The position numbers were made by a program, and so were the translations under genes. Positions 6,999 through 14,240 of a stretch of 17,649 bases of DNA are shown here, in pieces. A model generated the notes under the pieces. That model was not told the origin of the DNA, ran no database searches, and saw only the letters and a list, made by a program, of their open reading frames with translations. Within the stretch, counting starts at the first letter, position 1. Every line of letters begins with the position of its first letter. Origin of the DNA: an uncultured Lysobacter sp. (GTDB lineage: Bacteria; Pseudomonadota; Gammaproteobacteria; Xanthomonadales; Xanthomonadaceae); NCBI GenBank assembly GCA_943913335.1, contig CALTXS010000002.1, forward strand, positions 1-17,649, read 5' to 3'.

Positions 6999-7436
6999 AT
7001 GTTTGCCCAAGACCAAACCAACGGTGATTTGTCCGCCGGAGCCATCGTAATGATCGATGATTCGCGCGATGACGCAGACCTTGCTCGCATGGCCTTTGAA
7101 CAGGCGGGCCTCGAGCAGCAATTTCTGGTCATGACCGATCCGGTCGAAGCGGTGCAAGTGCTGGGTCAGGATTCCGATTTGCGCAGCGCCTTGCGGTTGA
7201 TTCTGCTGGATTTCAACATGCCGCGCATGAACGGTCTCGATGTACTCCGCGCCCTGCGTGCCGACTCCCACTTCGCCAATCTGCCGGTCGTGATTATGTC
7301 CACCAGCGATGAGCCGCTCGAACGCGTCGCCTCCGATGCCCTAAAAGTCAGCGCGCATTTCCAGAAGCCGGCCGTGTTTACCGATTTTGTGCGCCTAGCC
7401 GGCGACATCCGCAGCCGCTATCTGGCCGTCGCGTAA
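6999..7436 (+). CDS. Single-domain response regulator (CheY/Rcp-like receiver)
   Basis: 145 residues consisting of one receiver domain and no output domain. The acidic pair D20/D21 lies in VMIDDSRDD, the phosphoacceptor is D71 in ILLDFNMPRMNG, the switch residue is T102 in IMSTSD, and K123 is in the conserved FQKP. All residues needed for phosphorylation are present. The extended DDSRDDADLARMAFEQAG start resembles the Rcp1-type regulators that are often paired with phytochrome-like or other sensor kinases. No kinase lies next to it here, so its partner is unknown. The ribosome-binding site is weak (GAAG far upstream). It ends at a terminator shared with fbp. Confidence 0.9.
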   Translation: MFAQDQTNGDLSAGAIVMIDDSRDDADLARMAFEQAGLEQQFLVMTDPVEAVQVLGQDSDLRSALRLILLDFNMPRMNGLDVLRALRADSHFANLPVVIMSTSDEPLERVASDALKVSAHFQKPAVFTDFVRLAGDIRSRYLAVA

Positions 7437-7472
7437 GCCCAAGGCCACAGCACCACAAGCGAGTCCATAAAG

Positions 7473-7504
7473 AAGGCGGCTGATCGTAATGATCGCCGCC
7501 TTTT
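7473..7504. terminator. Bidirectional terminator between response regulator and fbp
   Basis: AAGGCGGC (7473-7480) pairs with GCCGCCTT (7495-7502). After a one-base bulge the stem continues as GATC/GATC around a GTAAT loop. TTTT (7501-7504) serves the rightward transcript and a TTCTTT read on the minus strand serves fbp. It sits between the two convergent stop codons. Confidence 0.88.
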
Positions 7505-7531
7505 CAGTGCATGCAAGCTACACGAGCAAAG

Positions 7532-8554
7532 TTAGTCGCGATGATATTTCTCGGCGGCCTCGACCTCGTTGCGCGAACCCAGGAACACCGGCACGCGCTG
7601 GTGCAGGTTGGCCGGAGTGACGTCGAGCATGCGTTGACGACCCGTGCTGGCGGCACCGCCGGCTTGTTCGACCAGTAGTGCCATCGGGTTGGCCTCGTAC
7701 ATCAGACGCAATTTGCCGCCCTTGTCGGCGCACTTTTCATCGAGCGGATACGAGAAGATGCCGCCGCGAGTCAGAATACGATGCACATCGGCCACCATCG
7801 AGGCGACCCAACGCATGTTGAAGTCCTTTTCGCGCGGACCGGTCTTGCCCTTGAGCAGATCGCCGACGTAGTTCTGCATCTGCGGTTCCCAGAAGCGCTG
7901 ATTGGACATGTTCACTGCGAACTCGCGCGTGTCCTCGGGGATGGTGACATTCGGCGTGGTCAGCACAAACGAACCGACTTCGCGATCGAGAGTAAACGCA
8001 TGCGTGCCGTGCCCAACGGTCAGTACCAGCATGGTGCTGGGTCCGTAGGTGCAATAGCCGGCGGCGACTTGCGCAGTGCCCGGTTGCAGAAAGTCCTCGT
8101 CACGCAGTTCGCCGCTGCCCTGATACGGCAACACGCTGAAAATCGTGCCGACCGAAATGTTTACGTCAATGTTCGAAGAGCCGTCGAGCGGATCGAACAG
8201 CAGCAGGTATTTGGCATCGTCATCGCGATCGTGCTTGGGCACGGGCACTGCATGATCCATTTCCTCGGAGGCCATGCCGGCCAAGTGACCGCCCCAGGCA
8301 TTGGCATCCATCAGGATCTCGTTGGAGATCACGTCGAGCTTCTTTTGCGCCTCGCCCTGGATGTTGCCGGTACCGGCATCGCCCAACACACCGCCCAACG
8401 CGCCCTTGCCGACCGCAATGCTGATGGCCTTACAGGCCTGCGCGACCACCGTGATGCACAGACGCAGTTCGGCATCGATCTGGCCCTGATGCTGCGCCTC
8501 GAGCAGAAAGCGGGTGAGTGACACATGGGACGAACGCGGGGAATAGTCGGTCAC
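7532..8554 (-). CDS. fbp: Class I fructose-1,6-bisphosphatase
   Basis: 340 residues from the GTG at 8554. Class I FBPase hydrolyses fructose 1,6-bisphosphate to fructose 6-phosphate in gluconeogenesis. Diagnostic elements include [24 protein letters not shown], the metal-binding [13 protein letters not shown] motif, the substrate-binding NMSNQRFW and [21 protein letters not shown]. Start choice: the GTG at 8563 leaves almost no space after the ribosome-binding sequence AACGGAAG, whereas the GTG at 8554 lies 8 nt downstream of it. A third GTG at 8524, giving [11 protein letters not shown], would match the usual family N-terminus and cannot be excluded. It diverges from dinB, with about 60 nt between the two starts. 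Confidence 0.95.
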   Translation of the reverse strand: MTDYSPRSSHVSLTRFLLEAQHQGQIDAELRLCITVVAQACKAISIAVGKGALGGVLGDAGTGNIQGEAQKKLDVISNEILMDANAWGGHLAGMASEEMDHAVPVPKHDRDDDAKYLLLFDPLDGSSNIDVNISVGTIFSVLPYQGSGELRDEDFLQPGTAQVAAGYCTYGPSTMLVLTVGHGTHAFTLDREVGSFVLTTPNVTIPEDTREFAVNMSNQRFWEPQMQNYVGDLLKGKTGPREKDFNMRWVASMVADVHRILTRGGIFSYPLDEKCADKGGKLRLMYEANPMALLVEQAGGAASTGRQRMLDVTPANLHQRVPVFLGSRNEVEAAEKYHRD

Positions 8555-8614
8555 GGCGGGCACTTCCGTTAGTCAGAAAACGCTATTGTCTCAAATTGCC
8601 GAATAATTGGCAGT

Positions 8615-9670
8615 GTGAAGTTCAACTACGGCCAGCGAAAAATTATCCACGTTGACATGGACGCGTTCTATGCATCGGTCGAACAACGTGACGATGAGAC
8701 CCTGCGCGATCGGCCGGTCGTCGTGGCTTGGCGTGGTGCGCGCTCGGTGGTTTGCGCTGCTTCGTACGAGGCCCGACGGTTCGGCGTGCGGTCGGCCATG
8801 CCCGCCATCACCGCCGAGCGCCTCTGTCCGCAGGCGGTGTTTGTTCCGCCGGATTTCCACCGATATAAAGCAGCCTCACAACGCATCCACGAGATCTTTG
8901 CGCAATTCACCGATCGCATCGAACCCCTGTCATTAGACGAAGCGTATCTCGACGTCACCGAATCCGCGCCCACCTTAGACGCCGCCGCAGAGCTCGCCGC
9001 GCAAATCCGCGGCCTCATCTTTGAAGATCAGTTCCTGACGGCATCCGCAGGCATCGCGCCGAACAAGTTGCTGGCCAAGATCGGCAGCGACTGGAACAAA
9101 CCCAACGGTCAGTTCGTGATGCCGCCCGAGCAGGTGCTCGACTTGCTGGCACCTTTGCCGGTCGGACGCCTGCCGGGTGTGGGCAAAGTGATGGAAGGCC
9201 GGCTCGTCACCGTAGGCCTGCGAACGGCGGCGGACTTGCGCGCCTTCGGTCAGGAACTGCTGCTGGCACAGTTCGGCGACTGGGGTCGGCGGTTGTGGCA
9301 ATTGGCGCATGGCCTTGATGACCGACCCGTCAATACCGATCGCAGCCATGTGCAAGTCAGCGCCGAGGACACCTTCGCGACTGATTTGCCGCTCGATTCT
9401 ACGGAGCCGCACATTCGTCGCCTGGCCGAACGGGTTTGGCGTGCCTATGAGCGCGAGTGTCTGCGCTCGGTGCCGCGCCGTCATGCTCGCACGGTGGTAC
9501 TCAAACTGAAGACGGCCGAGTTTCGTACGCTCACCCGATCCATCACGCCGCCGCAGATGCCGCGCGATGCCATTGAACTGGCCGAGCTCGCGCTCGATCT
9601 GCGCGATCGGGTAGAGGCGCCAGGTGAGTTGTACCGCTTAGTCGGCGTGGGCCTGGCCGGCCTGCGTTAG
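8615..9670 (+). CDS. dinB: DNA polymerase IV (Y-family translesion polymerase)
   Basis: 351 residues from a GTG start with no clear Shine-Dalgarno. The Y-family palm is intact: D14 in HVDMDAFYASVE and D108/E109 in PLSLDEAYLDVT are the metal ligands, and Y19 occupies the steric-gate position that is F13 in E. coli DinB. Also visible are SYEARRFGVRSAMP (fingers), SAGIAPNKLLAKIGSDWNKP, the helix-hairpin-helix RLPGVGKVMEG (thumb) and VSAEDTF (start of the little finger). The protein stops at LYRLVGVGLAGLR, the end of the little-finger core, with no further tail. E. coli Pol IV and, from memory, xanthomonad homologues continue with a short segment that binds the beta clamp. No LexA box was recognised in the short upstream region. 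Confidence 0.93.
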   Translation: MKFNYGQRKIIHVDMDAFYASVEQRDDETLRDRPVVVAWRGARSVVCAASYEARRFGVRSAMPAITAERLCPQAVFVPPDFHRYKAASQRIHEIFAQFTDRIEPLSLDEAYLDVTESAPTLDAAAELAAQIRGLIFEDQFLTASAGIAPNKLLAKIGSDWNKPNGQFVMPPEQVLDLLAPLPVGRLPGVGKVMEGRLVTVGLRTAADLRAFGQELLLAQFGDWGRRLWQLAHGLDDRPVNTDRSHVQVSAEDTFATDLPLDSTEPHIRRLAERVWRAYERECLRSVPRRHARTVVLKLKTAEFRTLTRSITPPQMPRDAIELAELALDLRDRVEAPGELYRLVGVGLAGLR

Positions 9671-9691
9671 CCCGAAGGCCTCGTAAGGGAC

Positions 9692-10663
9692 TTAGACGTC
9701 GCCGTCGTGGAGCCAGCCTTCGCCGGTGCCTTGCTGATACACCTTATCCGTGTCGAGCACGTTGCCGGCCGGAATCGAATCCAACTGCGACAGGTTCTGA
9801 TAGATCGGCGTAAAGTCGGGCCGGGTCGCTTCCATCAGTTGCTCGTACGAGTCGATCACAAAGTACGTCTTCTGGTAGGTATCAATGCGATAGCGGGTCC
9901 GCATGATGCGTTCCAGATCAAAGCCGATGCGATTGGGCGCCGCACTCTCCAGCGAGTAAATCGACTCGCCCTTGGAGGAGACGATGCCGCTGCCGTAAAT
10001 ACGCAGACCATCGGGCTGACGGATCAGGCCGAATTCAACGGTGTACCAGTACAGACGCGTCAGATTGCTGAGTGCATCCGATCCCAGCGATAGCGCCCTG
10101 GCCTCATCCACATGGGCCACGCCGTCAATCACGGTAGTGGCGGCCTCGCGGGCGCGCTCGGCAATGCCATGCGCCTTGACGCCACCACGGCCGTAAGCCG
10201 CCATGTAATCGGCAAACACCGGATTCATCAGTAGGGGAACGTGCCCAAACAGATCGTGGAAGAGATCGGGCTCGCTCAGATAATCCAGCTGGTCCGGACG
10301 ACGAATCCACCACGTCACGGGGAAGCGGCGATTGGCGAGGTGCTCGAAAAAGGTGAGTTCGGGCAACAGGCCTTCGACACCGATCAGCTCCCAGCCCGTG
10401 GCCGAGCGCAAGGACTTGTTGATCTCCTCGAACTTGGGAATCGCCTGCGACGACATGCCCATTTCGCGTTGATTGCGTTGGAACTCATCGCTGGCACGAC
10501 CGACGAGCAGCTCCTGCTGACGCGCAAACAGGGTGCGCCACACCTCGTGATCGGTCGCGGAATAGGTGTCCCACGGCTGCTCAATCACGTTGGTGGTGTA
10601 CACCGGCACGTAGCCTTTGTCGGTCAGTTGCGACTCGACTCGGGTCGGGGTTTGGGTGTTCAT
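9692..10663 (-). CDS. phhA: Phenylalanine 4-monooxygenase with an internal insertion
   Basis: 323 residues from the ATG at 10663, chosen because GAGG lies 7 nt upstream and the next upstream start would add an arginine-rich extension. This non-haem iron, pterin-dependent enzyme converts phenylalanine to tyrosine. The iron ligands are H136 and H141 in DLFHDLFGHVPLLMNPVFADY and E210 in RLYWYTVEFGLI. Other landmarks are NRRFPVTWWIR, GSGIVSSKGES and MRTRYRIDTYQKTYFV. There are 69 positions between H141 and the Glu ligand, against 41 in Chromobacterium PhhA (H143/E184). The extra residues, about 168-193 (AERAREAATT...ARALSL), look like an inserted helix. The gene converges on dinB with 21 nt between stops and diverges from an Lrp-type gene. 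Confidence 0.93.
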   Translation of the reverse strand: MNTQTPTRVESQLTDKGYVPVYTTNVIEQPWDTYSATDHEVWRTLFARQQELLVGRASDEFQRNQREMGMSSQAIPKFEEINKSLRSATGWELIGVEGLLPELTFFEHLANRRFPVTWWIRRPDQLDYLSEPDLFHDLFGHVPLLMNPVFADYMAAYGRGGVKAHGIAERAREAATTVIDGVAHVDEARALSLGSDALSNLTRLYWYTVEFGLIRQPDGLRIYGSGIVSSKGESIYSLESAAPNRIGFDLERIMRTRYRIDTYQKTYFVIDSYEQLMEATRPDFTPIYQNLSQLDSIPAGNVLDTDKVYQQGTGEGWLHDGDV

Positions 10664-10825
10664 ACGAGTTCCTCGGCGCCGAGAGGACGCCCACACTCTT
10701 ACTGTAGCGCGAAGGCCACGCCATGATTGTGCAATATTCGGCCCGTCATGCGCTCTAGACGCACGTGGGGAGCGTATGATTAGGAATTAGCACACATTCT
10801 CACCAATTAACTTGGGTTTAACGCA
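10664..10825. promoter_or_regulatory. Divergent regulatory region between phhA and the Lrp/AsnC gene
   Basis: These 162 nt hold the start regions of two divergent genes. On the plus strand, TATGAT (10775-10780) is a good -10 box without a clear -35. Around 10726-10735 the sequence ATTG-TG-CAAT has symmetric arms, a small dyad of a kind an Lrp-family dimer could use, but it is short. Lrp/AsnC regulators commonly bind the shared region next to their own gene, so control of phhA by its neighbour is plausible rather than shown. Confidence 0.3.
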
Positions 10826-11302
10826 ATGTCGATCACATCGCTAGACCGCCTGGACCTGCAGCTGCTGGCCCTACTGCAGCAGGATGCCAAGCGCACCAAT
10901 GCCGAACTGGCTGAGCAGGTGCACCTGAGTCCGTCGGCCACCTTGCGGCGCATCCAGCGTCTGGAGCGGGATGGCATCATCGAGGGCTATCGCGCCCATA
11001 TCAATCGGCAGGGCATGGGGCTGGGGCTGATGTCATTTGTCCGCGTGCAGCTCAGACAACACGACAGCGGCGCCATCGAGCAGTTCATTGCCTTTGTCAG
11101 TCAATGGCCCGAGGTGATCAGCGCCTACGCTCTGACCGGCGACATGGACTACTTGCTGCAGATTGCCGTGCGCGATCTCGATCACTTCAGCGCCTTTCTG
11201 CTCGACCGGCTGCTCAACAATGCGGCCGTGGCGGACGTGAACACCAGTTTTGTCCTGCGCACGGTCAAGCGCTTCAGCGGCTTTGCACTACCTGCAGGCT
11301 AG
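10826..11302 (+). CDS. Lrp/AsnC family transcriptional regulator
   Basis: 158 residues, the standard length. The N-terminal winged helix-turn-helix (about 5-60) reads LDRLDLQLLALLQQDAKRTN, then AELAEQVHLSPSATLRRIQR with the recognition helix, then DGIIEGYRA. The C-terminal RAM/ligand-binding domain (about 68-145) contains the GDMDYLLQIAVRDL segment typical of amino-acid sensing. Lrp-family proteins form octamers and respond to amino acids. Divergent placement beside phhA suggests it senses phenylalanine or tyrosine and controls their turnover; this is inference from context. The ribosome-binding site is weak (GGG 11 nt before the ATG). Confidence 0.93.
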   Translation: MSITSLDRLDLQLLALLQQDAKRTNAELAEQVHLSPSATLRRIQRLERDGIIEGYRAHINRQGMGLGLMSFVRVQLRQHDSGAIEQFIAFVSQWPEVISAYALTGDMDYLLQIAVRDLDHFSAFLLDRLLNNAAVADVNTSFVLRTVKRFSGFALPAG

Positions 11303-11344
11303 CGTCCGAGCGGTTTTCGCGTCGAGATAGTTTACTAGGTGAAT

Positions 11345-11360
11345 CGGCGAAAAATCACCG
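11345..11360. terminator. Weak hairpin between convergent lrp-type and patatin genes
   Basis: CGGCGA and TCACCG pair over 6 bp (one G-T wobble) around AAAA, followed by only TTT in the rightward direction. The patatin stop codon (11355-11357 on the minus strand) lies inside it. It may be an inefficient terminator for the regulator gene. No better one is visible in the 52-nt gap. Confidence 0.25.
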
Positions 11361-12242
11361 TTTCGAAGCGGCCTCGATCGCTTTGAGGATAGCGGGCAGG
11401 GAAGCCTGTGCCGCCTTCTCACCGGCCATGATGGCCTTGCCGCGGGACTCGAAATCGGCCGCGCCAATCGTGCCGACAGCCGGACGAATCACCACATTGG
11501 CCCGCGCCAGCTCCTGCTGACCAAGCTTACGGCCCATGATCGTGATCGACTGATTGACCACACCCACCAGGCTGCTGGGCGTCTGACCCTTGATCGGGGC
11601 CGATCCGATATCCACGGCGATTACCACATCGGCACCCAGAGAACGCGCCGCATCGACGGGTACGGGCGAGACCACCCCGCCATCGACATAGGACACGCCT
11701 TTGATTTTGACCGGCTCGAACACGCCCGGAATACTGCACGAAGCGCGCACCGCCTGCCCCAGATTGCCCCGTGAGAACGAGATGCGCTCGCCATTGTCCA
11801 GGCGCGTAGCCACGGCGATAAAAGGCTTGGGCAACTGCTGGAACGTGCGGTTGCGAACCTGCGCATTGACGTAATTCTGCAGCGCCTGACCCTTGATCAG
11901 ACCGCCCGAGAACAGGCTGATATCGCGGATGCTCGACTCATTGAGCTCCACCGCGGCGGCTTGCAGCTGATACGGCGACATGCCGCTGGCGTACAGCGCG
12001 CCGACGAGCGAACCCGCCGAAGTGCCTGCCACGAACACCGGCCTGATTCCATTGGCCTCCAGGATTTTGAGCACGCCAATGTGCGCAAAGCCGCGCGCCG
12101 CCCCACCGCCCAGAGCAATACCAACCTTGACCGGCTTGCGAACCGGGGCCGGAGGTGTGGGTTTGACTTGCTCCTCGCAGGAGGCCAACAGCGCTGCGCA
12201 GCACAGAGCAATCAGTGCCTGCGGAAATCGAAAACGGACCAT
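11355..12242 (-). CDS. Patatin-like phospholipase, predicted lipoprotein
   Basis: 295 residues from the ATG at 12242. This start gives a lipoprotein signal peptide with a lipobox (LLAS then C22); the open frame further upstream adds a stretch unlike any signal and overlaps the rhomboid gene. The catalytic dyad is clear: oxyanion-hole GGGAARG (45-51), nucleophile S75 in GTSAG and D187 in the DGG motif, with SCSIPGVFEP in between. Patatins are serine acyl-hydrolases acting on phospholipids or related esters; bacterial members also include the RssA type. It probably sits in the periplasm, anchored to a membrane by lipid on C22. The start is 7 nt after the rhomboid stop, so the two form an operon and are probably translationally coupled. 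Confidence 0.9.
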   Translation of the reverse strand: MVRFRFPQALIALCCAALLASCEEQVKPTPPAPVRKPVKVGIALGGGAARGFAHIGVLKILEANGIRPVFVAGTSAGSLVGALYASGMSPYQLQAAAVELNESSIRDISLFSGGLIKGQALQNYVNAQVRNRTFQQLPKPFIAVATRLDNGERISFSRGNLGQAVRASCSIPGVFEPVKIKGVSYVDGGVVSPVPVDAARSLGADVVIAVDIGSAPIKGQTPSSLVGVVNQSITIMGRKLGQQELARANVVIRPAVGTIGAADFESRGKAIMAGEKAAQASLPAILKAIEAASKR

Positions 12243-12249
12243 CAGCCCA

Positions 12250-12948
12250 TTATCTCGGATCGGATCCCGGGAATCGAATCGGGGCCTGCGGATCGTCGGG
12301 CTCGGATTCATCTTCAAAGGCATAACGGCGACGCGGCGGCCGCGGATCGCTATTGCGCAACAGCACGCCGGCCAGCACACCGCCGATGGCGCCGCCTAAG
12401 TGCGACTGCCAGGACACGCCGGCTTCCTGCGGCAGCACCGTCAGCAACATCCCGCCGTAGAACAGGAAGGCAATCAGGGCCGCCGCAATCGACGGGCGAT
12501 CGCGCCGGATCAGGCCGATCGTCATCACCAGGAACAGAAGGCCGTGCGTCACCCCCGAGGCGCCTAGGTGATGCGTCCCCGGTGTACCCAGCAGCCATGC
12601 GCCCAGCCCGCTGCCCAGCCACATCAGCGGCAGACCGCGCAGTGTGGCCCGCGGATAGACCATCAGCGTCAGCGGCAGCAGAATGCACAGCGCAATGCAG
12701 TTCGCCATCACGTGCTCCACCGAGCCGTGCAGCAAGGGCGCCGTCAGCAGGCCGAGCAGACTTTGAGTCGAATGCGGCGCCACGGTCCACGCCGCCAGGT
12801 TCAAATGCGGCTGCACACCGAAGTAGATCGCCAGTAACAGCAGCACTGTGGCGAGCGTGACATTGATGGCACGGCGGAACTTGCGGCGGTCGGCAGCACG
12901 TTGCGTGGGGGTGTCGGCGAAGGGGCCGGGTTCGTGAACTTGCATCAT
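12250..12948 (-). CDS. Rhomboid family intramembrane serine protease
   Basis: 232 residues from the ATG at 12948; an in-frame TTG at 12984 would add 12 residues but has no ribosome-binding site. About six hydrophobic segments are visible, the first after a basic cytoplasmic N-terminus (RRKFRRAINVTLA). The catalytic serine fits S131 in HHLGASGVTHGLL and the histidine fits H183 in SWQSHLGGAIGG. The H74/H79/N83 set in LLHGSVEHVMANCIAL matches the conserved HxxxxHxxxN of rhomboid helix 2. The C-terminal 35 residues are charged and cytoplasmic (PRPPRRRYAFEDESEPDDPQ). Rhomboids cleave transmembrane segments of other proteins; the substrate is unknown. Confidence 0.88.
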   Translation of the reverse strand: MMQVHEPGPFADTPTQRAADRRKFRRAINVTLATVLLLLAIYFGVQPHLNLAAWTVAPHSTQSLLGLLTAPLLHGSVEHVMANCIALCILLPLTLMVYPRATLRGLPLMWLGSGLGAWLLGTPGTHHLGASGVTHGLLFLVMTIGLIRRDRPSIAAALIAFLFYGGMLLTVLPQEAGVSWQSHLGGAIGGVLAGVLLRNSDPRPPRRRYAFEDESEPDDPQAPIRFPGSDPR

Positions 12949-13022
12949 TGCTATGGCTATGGGGGCAGGGAACAGCCGTGACAAGGGTAAAATGATGGGT
13001 TCGACCCGCTCCGAGCCGCGCC

Positions 13023-14195
13023 ATGACCGACGCCATCCCTACCGTTCGCCTTAAGAATGCCTATAAATCCACCCATCCGTGGATTTTCCAGCGTCTGGTC
13101 GAGAAACCCGCCGAGCGCATTCGCCCCGGCACCATCGTCGATGTGTTGAACGTAGATGGCGGCTGGCTGGGCCGCGGCTTCTACAACGGCCATTCGCGCA
13201 TCGCGATTCGCATTCTCGAATCCGATCGTCACGTGCCCGTGGACGAGGCCTGGTTCCGCGCCAAGATTGCGGGTGCTATCAGTCTGCGTCGTGATGTGTT
13301 GCGTCTCGACGACGTCACCGATGCGTGGCGCGTCGTCCATAGCGAAGGCGATGGCATCAGCGGCTTGGTCGTCGATCGCTACGGCGATCTCGTCGTCGTG
13401 GAATTCTTCAGTGCCGGCGCCTGGCGTCACCGCGACTGGATCTTTGCTGCGCTCAGCGAGCACTTCCCCGGTTGCCGTTTCTACAGCTTTGCCGAAGAAC
13501 ACGTGCAGAAGCAGGAGTCGTTCGACTACCGCACCTCCGATCCGGTGCCGCCGGCGATCATCACGGAGTACGGCGTCAAGTTCCGTGCCGACCCTGCCGG
13601 CGCTCATAAGACCGGCTTCTTTGCCGATCAGCGCGAGAACCGCGAGTGGCTGTCGCGCCATGTCGAAGGCAAGCGCGTCCTCGATCTGTGCTGCAACACC
13701 GGTGGGTTTGCCGTGTACGCAGCCACCAAGGGTGGCGCTGCCGATGTCCATGGTGTGGATATTGATCAGGATGTGATTCGCATCGCCAAGGGCAACGCCA
13801 AGCTCAACGGCGCGCAAGTGCGCTTTACGCAGGCGGATATTTTCCCGTTCCTGCGCGAGGCGGCGGACCGTGGTGATTTCTACGATGTGGTCATTCTCGA
13901 CCCGGCCAAGATGACGCGTGATCGCGATCAGGTCATTCCGGCGCTGAAGAAGTATCTGGACATGAACAAGCTTGCGCTGTCGGTGCTCAAGCCCGGCGGT
14001 CTGTTTGCAACGTTTTCGTGCACCGGCCTCGTCTCCGAAGATCAGTTCCTCGACATGCTGCGCCGCGCTGCCTTCTACTCGGGTCGTACGGTGCAGATTC
14101 TCAAGGTGACAGGCGCAGGTCCCGATCACCCGTGGCTCGCACAAGTCAACGAATCGCGTTACCTCAAAGCGGTCTTTGCGCGCGTTCTCGATTAA
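13023..14195 (+). CDS. rlmI: Class I SAM-dependent rRNA methyltransferase, RlmI type
   Basis: 390 residues (E. coli RlmI is 396). An N-terminal PUA-like RNA-binding region (about 5-75) contains HPWIFQRLVEKP and PGTIVDVLNVDGGWLGRGFYN. It is followed by the central EGDGISGLVVDRYGDLVVVE and then the Rossmann methyltransferase with SAM-binding motif I DLCCNTGGFAVYAA (about 222-235), the acidic VDID and ILDPAKM. The downstream FSCTGLV contains the cysteine expected for a 5-methylcytosine methyltransferase. RlmI methylates C1962 of 23S rRNA in E. coli; the same target here is inference. It diverges from the rhomboid gene over 74 nt and is followed 45 nt later by rmuC. Confidence 0.9.
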   Translation: MTDAIPTVRLKNAYKSTHPWIFQRLVEKPAERIRPGTIVDVLNVDGGWLGRGFYNGHSRIAIRILESDRHVPVDEAWFRAKIAGAISLRRDVLRLDDVTDAWRVVHSEGDGISGLVVDRYGDLVVVEFFSAGAWRHRDWIFAALSEHFPGCRFYSFAEEHVQKQESFDYRTSDPVPPAIITEYGVKFRADPAGAHKTGFFADQRENREWLSRHVEGKRVLDLCCNTGGFAVYAATKGGAADVHGVDIDQDVIRIAKGNAKLNGAQVRFTQADIFPFLREAADRGDFYDVVILDPAKMTRDRDQVIPALKKYLDMNKLALSVLKPGGLFATFSCTGLVSEDQFLDMLRRAAFYSGRTVQILKVTGAGPDHPWLAQVNESRYLKAVFARVLD

Positions 14196-14219
14196 TTAGT
14201 AATCGCATTGAGTGAGACA

Positions 14220-14239
14220 CCGCCGCGTTAAAGTGGCGG
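14220..14239 (+). other. Small hairpin covering the rmuC ribosome-binding region
   Basis: CCGCC (14220-14224) can pair with GGCGG (14235-14239), extended by two inner pairs. The 3' arm occupies the place where the Shine-Dalgarno of rmuC would lie, directly before the ATG at 14241. No T tract follows. It could damp translation initiation, but the stem is short. Confidence 0.25.
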
Positions 14240-14240
14240 G

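Noticed and set aside
7781..8521. 246-residue plus-strand frame opposite fbp
   Set aside because: fbp motifs on the minus strand are unambiguous. The shadow is histidine- and arginine-rich without a domain.
8564..8614. Possible LexA or other operator between fbp and dinB
   Set aside because: No recognised SOS-box spacing or sequence. The TTGCC...GGCA symmetry has only four-base arms.
11961..12860. 299-residue plus-strand frame opposite patatin and rhomboid genes
   Set aside because: It spans two well-supported minus-strand genes, and its Ala/Arg/Ser-rich composition is typical of an antisense frame.
12957..14144. 395-residue minus-strand frame opposite rlmI
   Set aside because: The plus strand encodes a full methyltransferase with all motifs. 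The antisense translation has no recognisable domain and reflects third-position GC bias.
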